DNA of 49,967 nucleotides, from the NCBI GenBank assembly GCA_002221725.1, contig NJFT01000271.1, positions 1 through 49,967 on the forward strand, in the 5' to 3' direction. The notes under the pieces are model-generated. The model ran no database searches, was not told the DNA's origin, and was given only the letters and a program-made list of their open reading frames with translations. The stretch comes from Scedosporium boydii. Its lineage: Eukaryota > Ascomycota > Sordariomycetes > Microascales > Microascaceae. Each line of letters starts with the position of its first letter. The first letter of the stretch is position 1. This document shows, piece after piece, positions 12,375 to 21,311 of the stretch. The translations under genes were made by a program, and so were the position numbers.

Positions 12375-13052
12375 ATGGCATCAGACACTTGCGAGTACTC
12401 TCTATACACCTACTTCCGGTCTTCGTGCTCCGGCCGCATCCGGATTGCGTTGAACCTGAAAAAAATCCCATACAAGCAAGTCTACGTCAATTTACTGAAG
12501 GGCGATCAATCGTCGGCGGATTATGAGAAGATCAACCCATCCCGTGCTGTTCCAACTCTTCAGGTCACGAAGTCAGGCAAGGATACCTTCATAAGTCAAT
12601 CCGTGGCGATATTGGAGTATCTCGAAGAGAAATTTCCCGACCAGAACCCGCTGCTCCCTCCAATCACTGATCCCGAAGCTCGAGCTTCTGTGCGAGCGCT
12701 GGTGAACATTATCGCGGCCGACACACAACCAGTCACGAACCTTCGCATTCTGAAGCGTGTCGACCGCCTTGGCGCATCGAAGGAGGATTGGAGCCGAGAA
12801 CTCCAAGAGCAAGGACTCGCGGCCTACGAGCGTGTGATTACGGCCACAGCTGGAAAGTACTCTGTCGGAGATTCTATAACATTGGCTGACGTTTGCCTGG
12901 TCCCTGCTGTTTGGGGTGCCGTGAGATGGGGCGTTGACATGACAGCGTTTCCGACTATTCAGAGGATTTACGAGGAAATAGACAAGGAACCTGCTGTCCA
13001 AGAGGCTCATTGGGCAAAGCAAGCGGACACGCCCGAGGCGTTGAGGCAGTAG
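12375..13052 (+). CDS. maiA: maleylacetoacetate isomerase (zeta-class GST)
   Basis: A single uninterrupted exon encodes 225 residues. The enzyme converts 4-maleylacetoacetate to 4-fumarylacetoacetate with glutathione, the step between HmgA and FahA. The N-terminal thioredoxin-like half shows the zeta-class signature SSCSGRIRIALNLKKIPY with its active-site serine/cysteine, then AVPTLQV (cis-proline) and ISQSVAILEYLEEKFP; the C-terminal helical half has SVGDSITLADVCLVPAVWGA. ATG 12375 is chosen because MASDTCEYSLYTYFRSSCSG is the conserved family start; a possible ATG 21 bases upstream is less likely. It lies between the P450 and fahA on the same strand. Confidence 0.96.
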   Translation: MASDTCEYSLYTYFRSSCSGRIRIALNLKKIPYKQVYVNLLKGDQSSADYEKINPSRAVPTLQVTKSGKDTFISQSVAILEYLEEKFPDQNPLLPPITDPEARASVRALVNIIAADTQPVTNLRILKRVDRLGASKEDWSRELQEQGLAAYERVITATAGKYSVGDSITLADVCLVPAVWGAVRWGVDMTAFPTIQRIYEEIDKEPAVQEAHWAKQADTPEALRQ

Positions 13053-13825
13053 TGATAGGTAGATCGAACTTGTCAAAGGAAGACCTTGGTCCACCATCAA
13101 TGCTTTATTATTCCTAGCTCAGTGAATCGTGCACTTGCCAGAACCAGACGTGCGTTCAGGGCTAGTACTTGGCCCTGGCCTCTCCTTTCCGTATTTTATG
13201 GATTTTTTTTTTTTAATTTTTCTTAAATAATTTTTTATCTATTTATTTTCCTTCTTAATCAGCCTCATCTTTTCCCTTCGAACCTCCAAGATGCATTGGA
13301 GCTTTAGAAGTCTCCCCCATGGCCTATTCATGCCGAGCACACTCGCCGACATTGCTGATCTGCAAAATGATGCGCTAACTCTTGTTGATCTGCAGCTCCC
13401 ACCAATTGCCCCAATTGCTCAATTGATCCTCTGAAAATTGTGGGACGCGCGGACAACGAATCGGATTGCCCAATTGCACTTTGACTGGATCTTCCACATT
13501 TCCGCAGACTAAAGTAGACGGAATCGGCGCCGGCTAGCTTTCCACTCTGAAATTCATTCCGAGCACTGGAATGCATTCCATATTTCCATGCTCTGGGAGA
13601 GAGTCTTCCGCGAAATTTCCGTCAAAAATGCGGCCTTATCAGTGAACCCCGCATTGGATATTACGTCGTAACCACTATCGAATGTTGTGTAAATAGTCGG
13701 CTATCATTTCTTGCAACAATTACATCACCCACGCAATAACATTTTGAACAATATTTTGGCCCTTTCTTTGAGTCTTACCCATTCATTTGTCTCCCTGAGC
13801 CTCAGTCAAGGCAATACCCACGAAA
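13053..13825. promoter_or_regulatory. fahA upstream region with CGGAAT motifs
   Basis: CGGAAT occurs at 13519-13524 and, reversed, at 13556-13561, with further TTCCG pentamers at 13606-13610 and 13617-13621, all 200-310 bases before the fahA start. A strongly A/T-rich stretch (13200-13255) follows the maiA 3' end. No gene seen. Confidence 0.4.
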
Positions 13826-15189
13826 ATGACCGCAACCTGGGTTCCCGACATCTCACCGGAGAGCCCCTTCTCCATAGCCAATATTCCATTCGGGATTATT
13901 ACCTCTCAAGATGACCCCACGCAGAGGGCCGCCGTAGCCATTGGAGACTACGTACTTGATCTCAAGCAGCTCTCCCAGTCTGAGAACTTTGCCCAATTGT
14001 TCCCGATTCTGAAGGATCACCCCCATGTTTTTCAAGAGCCTACGCTGAACTCATTTGCAGCGCTGGGCCGACCAATTCACGGCCACGTGCGGAAAATTAT
14101 CCAGGATCTTCTCTCATCTGAGACCTCGAACCCCGCAGCTCTACGAGACAATGAAGATTTACGAAAGCGGGCTCTTCTACACCAAAGCGTGGTCCAGAAT
14201 CATCTGCCCTTGAGCATAGGTGATTACACGGATTTCTATGCTGGATATAACCACGCCTATATGGTTGGTTGTATGTTCCGTGGCCCTGCCAATGCCCTGC
14301 AACCGAACTATACACACTTGCCTGTGGCGTACCATAGCCGCTCGTCGAGCGTCATCGTTTCAAAAACCCCTGTGTATCGACCGATGGGTCAGATTCTCCT
14401 GGATCCGACGGCCGAAAAGAAACAGCCGACTACGGCCCCTTCGAGGCGACTCGATATCGAGTTAGAGTTAGGTGCCCTCATTGCAACTGGTAACGAGCTC
14501 GGATCCCGGGTCAATGTCAACGATGCAGAGAAGCATATCTTTGGCTATGTGCTCCTCAACGACTGGAGTGCCCGAGACGTACAAATGTGGGAGTATGTGC
14601 CACTCGGCCCGTTTAATGCGAAGAATTTCGCTAGCACAATCAGCCCGTGGGTTGTGCTGGCTGATGCGTTGGAGCCTTTTAAAACAAAGGGGATCGAGAA
14701 CAAGACCGAGCTTCAGGATTACCTCAAGGAATCAGTGACCAACAATGTGGTGGAGCTTGACCTGGAAGTTGAATTGACCAGTAGGTCTCCCGTACCCCGG
14801 CATATTAACTCGAAAATATGAATTGTGTCCTAACAGGATTGACAATAGCACCGGAGGGCTATACCACGACGATATCGAAGACAAGCTCGAAGAATCTTAT
14901 GTGGTCTTTCCCCCAGATGATTGCGCATCATACGCTTGGAGGTTGCCCGCTTCGAACTGGAGATCTTCTTGGCTCTGGTACCATTAGCGGAACGGAACTT
15001 GGCCAGAAAGGAAGCTTGTTGGAGATATCCAATGGGGGTAAGAATGATATCTCACTCAATGGGGGAGGCGTTCGAAAATTCCTTCTGGATGGCGATACCA
15101 TCACCATTCGCGGTGCTGCAGGAGCAGCAGGGCAAAAAGTTGGGTTTGGCGAGTGCATTGGTAGAATACATGCTCCTAAAGATCAGTGA
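13826..15189 (+). CDS. fahA: fumarylacetoacetase
   Basis: Two exons (13826-14780, 14837-15189, phase 1 junction) encode 435 residues, the usual length. The enzyme hydrolyses 4-fumarylacetoacetate to fumarate and acetoacetate, the final step of homogentisate breakdown, in the cytosol. Conserved blocks include IGDYTDFYAGYNHAYMVG, FRGPANALQPNYTHLPVAYH with the catalytic histidine, RRLDIELELGALI with metal-binding glutamates, GYVLLNDWSARDVQMWEYVP, LGPFNAKNFASTISPWVV and HTLGGCPLRTGDLLGSGTISG. Loss of this activity is known to be harmful because fumarylacetoacetate accumulates, so a functional copy beside hmgA is expected. Frame is intact. Tandem with maiA. Confidence 0.97.
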
Positions 15190-15774
15190 TCACATTAGAT
15201 ATATTTAGGCCTCGGAATAGAACTACTGATGGCTGCGCCAAGGAGTCGAACATCATTGCTCTCAGAGTGTTTGGACGATCTCAAAAGGCCGCAGTGAGAA
15301 CTCGTGAAGTTTTCTGAGATTGGGCGAGGTTCACAGACTAGTAGCAGGCGCTCCCTAGGATTCTCAAGCTCGATTGAATAGGGAAATATGCCAGCTCGCT
15401 TTGCACCGAGACTCCATGATCCAGGATTGAAGAAAATCACGTAATGAGATGGCAGTAGCTGGGCCACACGTTGTCATCAAGTACCATCCCTGGCTATTGC
15501 GGAACACGTTTTAATTTCGATAATTTTCGTCTCGTTTTGTTGCATAAAGTTATTTAGGGACCGGCTCGTCGCGAACCCGAAACTGGAGGAACGACAAGCC
15601 ACCCCCAGCCAGCACAGCGTCGCTGGTGACACAACAAAAAGTCGACAAATCACATACTATTGTAGTGATGTTAGGTGTTACGTAACTTAAGTTTGAACTC
15701 CTAACCCGAGGGTTGCGACACTGTTGTCGGGAACTTACCACCATTTGAGCACGGTTTCTTCTTCAAACACCCAC
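15190..15774. other. intergenic region between fahA and an unknown gene
   Basis: The region holds the fahA 3' end and the promoter of the following gene. One CGGAAT lies at 15212-15217 and one CGGAAC near 15500; this is close to chance and does not by itself link the next gene to the cluster. No other feature seen. Confidence 0.35.
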
Positions 15775-16746
15775 ATGCATCCTAGAAGCAGACTCGTCAC
15801 TCGATTTATTCTAGGGAGAACCCCGGTCTGCTACCCTTTCTTAAATACCAGAGCACTCGGAAAACACCAGCATATCCGACTATCAACGCAGGACTTGGGA
15901 TCACAAAAGACACAACGCTGCGAAAACGCCTCCCCCCTTACGGATTCCATGGTCGCGATTAGAACATTCACTGTCGTCGAGGATGCGCCTTTCCACGATG
16001 GATGTCCCTGCGTCTCAGCCTGGGAGGGTGAGGAGCTCGATAAAGCCTATGAACATGACAACTTCATGGAAGGGGTGTCCGACTACGAAGCGCCTGGCCG
16101 CCCCCAATATGGCATTCAAATCTACGATACGACACAGAAAGCAGCTGACAAAGGGCATTTACGGAGGCTGGCTAAGACTCTCCATGAAATGACAAACTAC
16201 CCCCGTGGCCTAGATGGAGGCGATGATTACCGAGACAGGCTCGACGTCTACGGACTTCCCATGTCGGACGATACTACCACTGAGGACCGTGTAAGGCGAT
16301 GCATCGAGCACAACAAGAAGGAGATCCATACGAGGATGATGAATCAACGTGCAGACTTCTTCATCCCACTACTATATCTACCAGTTGGGTACCAGAGGGC
16401 CGTCATTGTAATTCATCGCCCAGAGCATCATTGGATAGCTGCGGAAGGAGAGGATATTCTTTCTGGTGAAAAGGGACCTTTCATTGTCGGCAGCTGGGAC
16501 TTTAGGACCAACGGATTGGCTCTATATACCCCTGCTGTGCGCGATTCTACTGTGCCAGAGATACAGCTTATTTACGTCTACAAACAAACGCTTGGAGAGT
16601 ATATTTTGCACTCCATGAAGCAGATGATCTCTTGGTTCAATGAAGCCTACGCTCCGGAACATCTAGAGCAGGATCTAGCAAGGTATGCCGCTGAGAAGAG
16701 TAGCGATGCACTCAGGGAACTGGATGAGGATAAGGCAGCTAGTTAA
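15775..16746 (+). CDS. unrecognised protein downstream of fahA
   Basis: A single open frame from the first ATG (MHPRSRLVTRFILGR) gives about 323 residues; the internal start MVAIRTFTVVEDAPFHDGC at 15950 is an alternative that leaves about 265. I do not recognise a family. The sequence looks genuinely coding: mixed composition, no low-complexity runs, conserved-looking blocks (IPLLYLPVGYQRAVIVIHRP, EHHWIAAEGEDILSGEKGPF, VGSWDFRTNGLALYTP). It is soluble, acidic towards the C-terminus (ELDEDKAAS), and without membrane segments; the N-terminus of the longer form is basic and could be a mitochondrial targeting peptide or untranslated. Same strand as fahA. Confidence 0.6.
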   Translation: MHPRSRLVTRFILGRTPVCYPFLNTRALGKHQHIRLSTQDLGSQKTQRCENASPLTDSMVAIRTFTVVEDAPFHDGCPCVSAWEGEELDKAYEHDNFMEGVSDYEAPGRPQYGIQIYDTTQKAADKGHLRRLAKTLHEMTNYPRGLDGGDDYRDRLDVYGLPMSDDTTTEDRVRRCIEHNKKEIHTRMMNQRADFFIPLLYLPVGYQRAVIVIHRPEHHWIAAEGEDILSGEKGPFIVGSWDFRTNGLALYTPAVRDSTVPEIQLIYVYKQTLGEYILHSMKQMISWFNEAYAPEHLEQDLARYAAEKSSDALRELDEDKAAS

Positions 16747-17126
16747 GATGAGCCCTTCTGAATTACACCATGCCTCTTTTTATTGGCCGAGGCTACAGCC
16801 TTAGTTGTTTAGTAAATACGGTCAGTTAGTCGAGTTTGATCCATTCTCCAGCTATTGTTCCCAGCAGTGATCACTATTACACTAGTATACAAATCCTCTA
16901 GAGTTCTACTAGTTGTAGCGGCACATTATGAGAGCCAATAGTTCTCTCGTCCCAGCTCGCAGCGCTGGGTACGTCGCTCTCCAAATCCCGTGTATATTAA
17001 CTACTTTATGAGGCTGGGGACAGGGAGCTACTGTCGAGGGTGGACTGGCCTCTGTTTCCCATTTCTGCTTCCACTGATTAGATTCCCATGCATACACTCT
17101 TCATAGACTCGGATGGCCCTTGACGT

Positions 17127-17167
<41 letters not shown>

Positions 17168-17779
17168 CTTCTTCTGTTGGATGTTTGGATGTTTCATAAA
17201 AACGCGGGGGCCAATCCCACGCATCCTGCCACGGATGGCTGCAAGCCGTGTCCCTGGCCAAATAGCCCCCAACACACCGCCCCAGGAAGGAGTAAATATA
17301 GAACTGTTCCCCCCCAAGGCACCTTTTATCACTATGTAAATAGGAGTACCTCTTCTGTCGCGCGGGTTATGTTCAATCCGGTTGACGGCATCGGGCTTAG
17401 ATTTCTCAGCCCATGTCCGATTCTAATTTTAGGCCTCCAACTACTCCCCCTTCCTCCTCAACCATCACATTTCATTGCACCACAAGGAAGGAGTCTTGAT
17501 CCCACTCCTACCGAGAGACGAAAATAGCTTCGTTTCGTAGAGACGGTTGCGGGCCAAGATCAACAGAAGATACTTCTACATAGGGGCCCAAGAAAAATAC
17601 GGCGACTTGCCCAACGATGAGTTAAATGAATATATAATAACGTCGGTCACAAACTTGTGTCTCCACTGCTTCTCTCTTTTGGTTGACACAGTGATATTTC
17701 GGAATTCTAGCTTTAAATTCCAAGAACGCAACGGCGGTGACCTTATCTGAGGAATATAGTGCAACGAAGACGCCCCCAC
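16747..17779. other. intergenic region with 40-base poly-T tract
   Basis: About 1 kb without a supported gene. It contains an uninterrupted run of 40 T at 17128-17167 (poly-A on the minus strand). Open frames running through the tract encode only polylysine or polyphenylalanine and are artefacts. Nothing else recognised. Confidence 0.6.
17128..17167. repeat. poly-T homopolymer, 40 bases
   Basis: Uninterrupted run of T following TGACGTG and preceding CTTCTTCTG. It could be a slippage-expanded tract or the poly-A tail of a minus-strand retro-insertion, but I see no target-site duplication or element body that would support the latter. Confidence 0.85.
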
Positions 17780-20563
17780 CATGCGTTGGAAACAAGTCCT
17801 TATTTCCCTTTGCCTCGTCCCAGGCTCCTACACCCTCGACATCACCTCGTCCCCACCGGAATCCTCCAAGAGCTTCTTAAGACAGGGGGAATGGAAACAA
17901 CTGCCATCAATTGGCACCCGCGCCGAAAGATGATGCCAAAGAGGCACAATGTCGGGTTCCGAGTATTGCGATACATGCGAGGGCTGGGAAACGCCTGTGC
18001 CCAAACACTTCATCAAGTGCCAGGTATCTGCGGACAAGAAGGCAGACAACGAGAACAACGCCTACCAGGAGATGCATGGCGAGTGTCGCGTTTACGCCAA
18101 TGGCCAGGGAGATGTGTCCACTACACAGGAACAGCCAAGTGCGGGCGCTGGTGTGCGAGCCAGGGGAATGAGGTGAAAGGCAGCAGTGTGAATTTGTGTA
18201 CCGGATTTTACCCTGCCATCGGTGACCCGGAGATCGACGACAGCTTTTTCTATACATTCCGTGACTCGGAAGGGAGATATTATGAGCTTGGGCAGTGCGC
18301 TTGCGATATAAAGTTGCCGGGCTTGATCCTAGACGTGGTGCTAGAAGACCTCGGGGAAGCAATGCAGGAAATAGCCAACGTCTTGTTTGTCAGCTGTAGG
18401 CTATTTGTCGGGGTTTTAGAGCTGGTTAGTTATATCCATTTCATCCTTTTCCTGGGCCTTGCGTTTCAGTTGTAGAGCGGAGAGTCTTTCTAACATAAAC
18501 CGCCGAACACAGGCCGCCGATGCGACCATCTCCGCACTTCCTGGAGGTGCCGCAGTTACAGCAGCTAAGAGAGCAGCGCAACTTGCGGTGAAGACAGCTA
18601 AGACGGTCTACGAGAATGGTGGTAACGACGTCGTCTTCTCCGAAGCCGCCGCAGCCGTCTGTCCTGTGGCTATGTTCGGAAAGCTCAACCTCCCCGCGGC
18701 CTTTACAGCCCTTCTCGGAGTTGAAGACGAATATGCCAAGGGCGATGGATGCAAGGATAAGAATAAAAAGAAGCGTGGAGTTCTGGAGGTCCGCAAAGGA
18801 GGTGATAAAGAGCGGGTCAAGTGCCGGGATCTCCCGGAGCCCAGAAAGGAACAGCCCGACCGCAACAGCAGCGACGACAATGGCATGCGTGGGAGGGAGG
18901 ACCAGGCACGCAAGGAGGACGAGGAGAGGAATAACCCAAAGACTACGACGGATAAGCCGCAGACAGTGGCTACTACTACAACTAGTTCGACCTCCAGTCA
19001 GGCGGCAACTGAAGCACCCTGCGCCTTATGCTCGGGGCCAAAACCTAAGAGCAAACGCAGCGATGAGGAAGAAGCGTCTCAATACGGCCTCATGTTTGCG
19101 CGAGCTACTACTGGCAACGGCAATAATGGCGGCAAGAAGAACGATGAGCAGGTCTGCTTCAAAAACAACTTTAATGATGACCTCACCGACATGCTGGCGG
19201 AGAAGCTCACCTTAGATCAAATGTTGGATTCAGGCTTCCCAGAGGAGATGGAGACAGAAGCATGCGAAACCGGCCCTGCCATAAGCACGCGATCACTCTT
19301 TAACCTGCATAACCCCAGTGGTGCCGGCATTGCCTCTTCCCTATTAGACATCGCTCAGGCCCTCGTGGATAAGCGCGCCAAACCCAAGCTCAGCAAGAAG
19401 AGGGGCAAACTTACTATGCCGAGTGGCAGAAGTGAAAATCTCTTGTATCCAAGGTACGCCCCCTGTCGTGAGGCTGAAAAAGACCCTTTCGTCCCCAGGT
19501 ATTACCACTTCAAGCAGGATCCCAACCTTTGTTCTGTTGAGATGCAGCGGTCTGTCCAGAAAACGCCCAATTTGGTATACCACACCGAGCATGTCTATGA
19601 GGCACAGACGGTGACGCGTTTCCTCTCGTGGCTTTCGGAGGGAGGCCCTGTCAAACCAGGATCGCAGTGGGTGAGGCCAACTGAGCGATGGGTTCTCGAA
19701 GTCCTACTAGGTCGGGCCGGTGGGTCCTTTAGGGTGACAGAGCAGACACTTCTGAAGACTCCAGTAGCAGGCGACACCCTCTTCAATGTATGGACGTACG
19801 GTTTCGCCACTTGCGATCCGGCCGCGCCCCTAGGCACAGACAGAGGTCAGAAACTACTCACAATAACGTCGGGAGAGGTCAACGGACCTAAGGGGATATT
19901 ATTCCGCGGATTTAACCTACAAATCGAAGAAGTCATAAGAGCTGCTTCAATCTCCAAAAGCCGCCACGAGGTCAGACGGGTGAGTATTCTTCTCCTTTTC
20001 CTACTCTCTACTATAATTTCTCTATTCTAAGCCGCTGACTATTCGTCTGCCCTCTGACAGGGTGTTGGTGTATTCCGCTATCTTGCCTTTAAGGGCTCCA
20101 ACGAGGAGCCTATCTGGGACAAGTGGATGAAGGTGTCTAACTGGATCGACCTCGTGAACTAGTCTTCGATGAGCAGTACACCTATGGCTCACAACCTAAT
20201 GATGAGCCCAAGGCCCCACCTGGTAAGGATCCATCGCTCCGCGCGCTGTATACCTATTGGATCGACGAAGTCGAGTTACCGGGAATAGAATCCCGCATCG
20301 CCGATTGGTCTCGTAAGGTGAAAGTCGCCTTCGATGATAAGTGGAAGAATCTGCAAGGGGGCGACAAGAAGTGGTATGATCACGCCTTTGGACTTAACGG
20401 GTTCGCGACGGCCGGGAAACTTAAATTTCCGCGGCCCCAGTCGTTTCTAGCTCCACATTTACAAGATAAGGCCTCTATGTTTGGGGCATGGGGGATGGTT
20501 GAGATGACAATCGATGCACAGGGACAGCAAAAGAGGCTGCCAGATCTGGAAACAATATCCTAA
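17780..20563 (+). pseudogene. broken secreted protein resembling the C-terminal part of large fungal chitinases
   Basis: The start at 17780 gives a clear signal peptide (MRWKQVLISLCLVPGSYTLD). Coding-like, cysteine-rich sequence continues but changes frame near 17,935 and again near 18,125 with no convincing introns. Two good introns follow (18425-18512 and about 19981-20060). The long central exon has AADATISALPGGAAVTAAKRA, a lysine/acid-rich linker, then a folded-looking part with YHTEHVYEAQTVTRFLSWL. A stop at about 20160 (WIDLVN*) is followed at once by a matching continuation in another frame (LVFDEQYTYGSQ) to 20563. The EH-x3-E-QT-x3-FL block recalls the region after the catalytic domain in large GH18 chitinases; no GH18 domain is present here. 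Three frame breaks suggest decay, or base errors. Family assignment is tentative. Confidence 0.5.
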
Positions 20564-21311
20564 CAAGTTATAGACATTCGATATCAATTGATTCATGAAC
20601 AGAGCGAATTTTCGAGGCCATCTGGCGAAGGACCCGCAATGCAATGTAGATGCGGCGTCCCCGCACACCCTGGGCTGCCGAACACCGTATCGTCCGAAAT
20701 CAGCATCCGAAAGGAAATTGGGTCTTTGCGGGGTGCCGACACGTTCCCCTTCAATGCCCGCACGACAGCAATCCGCAGCCTCGCCATTGACCCCAACCAC
20801 ATCCCGGGAATGACAGGCAAACAAAATAATCATCCAAGATGTCACGGCTCCCTTGGACTCGACCGGGCCGAAAGTAGGGCATCCGCTAGAAGAGGCGGAG
20901 ATGAACAAAACGGTTTGTAAGTTGAGCCGACGCTCTGGGCATAATTGAAGAAGTTGATGAGCCAGACCACACGCGTCGTGAGGGTGTAGGTCTTGCCGCT
21001 TCCGGGACTGGCCAGGATGGCGACTGTGTCGGCTGAGGAGGTAACACTGCTGGACCCGTGTAGCTTATATTATATACGTCGCTTAAAATTCTCCTAGAAC
21101 CTAGGAGTTTGGAGTTCGGATTAGATTAGATAGCCTATACCTTCAGAGAGTCTGATAAAGAGCGGCAGCTCCAGGGGCCTCAACTTCTCGCCAGTCCCCC
21201 GCAGGTTGCAGGTAGTCATGTGATCAAAGATTATCTTACCAGTAGTCACGTGAGCATGGACAATCATTTCAATCCGATCCGAACCTCGTTACCCCTGATC
21301 CACCTCAGTCG
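20564..21311. other. intergenic region containing a helicase relic
   Basis: Apart from the UvrD-like fragment at about 20930-21060 I see no intact gene. Open frames on either strand at 20588-20920 show no family features. Confidence 0.4.
20930..21060 (-). pseudogene. relic of a UvrD/Rep-type DNA helicase N-terminus
   Basis: On the minus strand from about 21055 the translation contains VTSSADTVAILASPGSGKTY followed by TLTTRVVWLINFF. This is the Walker A region (GSGKT) and following helix of superfamily-1 UvrD/PcrA/Srs2-like helicases, including the preceding AVTSSADTVAIL-type Q-motif end. No start codon precedes it in context and no helicase motifs Ia-VI follow; the frame runs into unrelated sequence and stops. 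It is therefore a truncated remnant about 40 codons long. The match is short but very characteristic. Confidence 0.55.

Noticed and set aside
17028..17527. Open frames spanning the poly-T tract
   Set aside because: They encode polylysine or polyphenylalanine and have no conserved flanks.
17935..18130. Interpreting the two frame changes in the chitinase-like gene as introns
   Set aside because: No donor and acceptor pair there gives both GT-AG ends and the correct phases, for example GTATCT at 18025 with CAG at 18129 is out of phase.
20459..20908. Minus-strand frame as the continuation of the UvrD-like helicase
   Set aside because: No helicase motifs follow the Walker A block in any frame, so the relic was limited to about 20930-21060.
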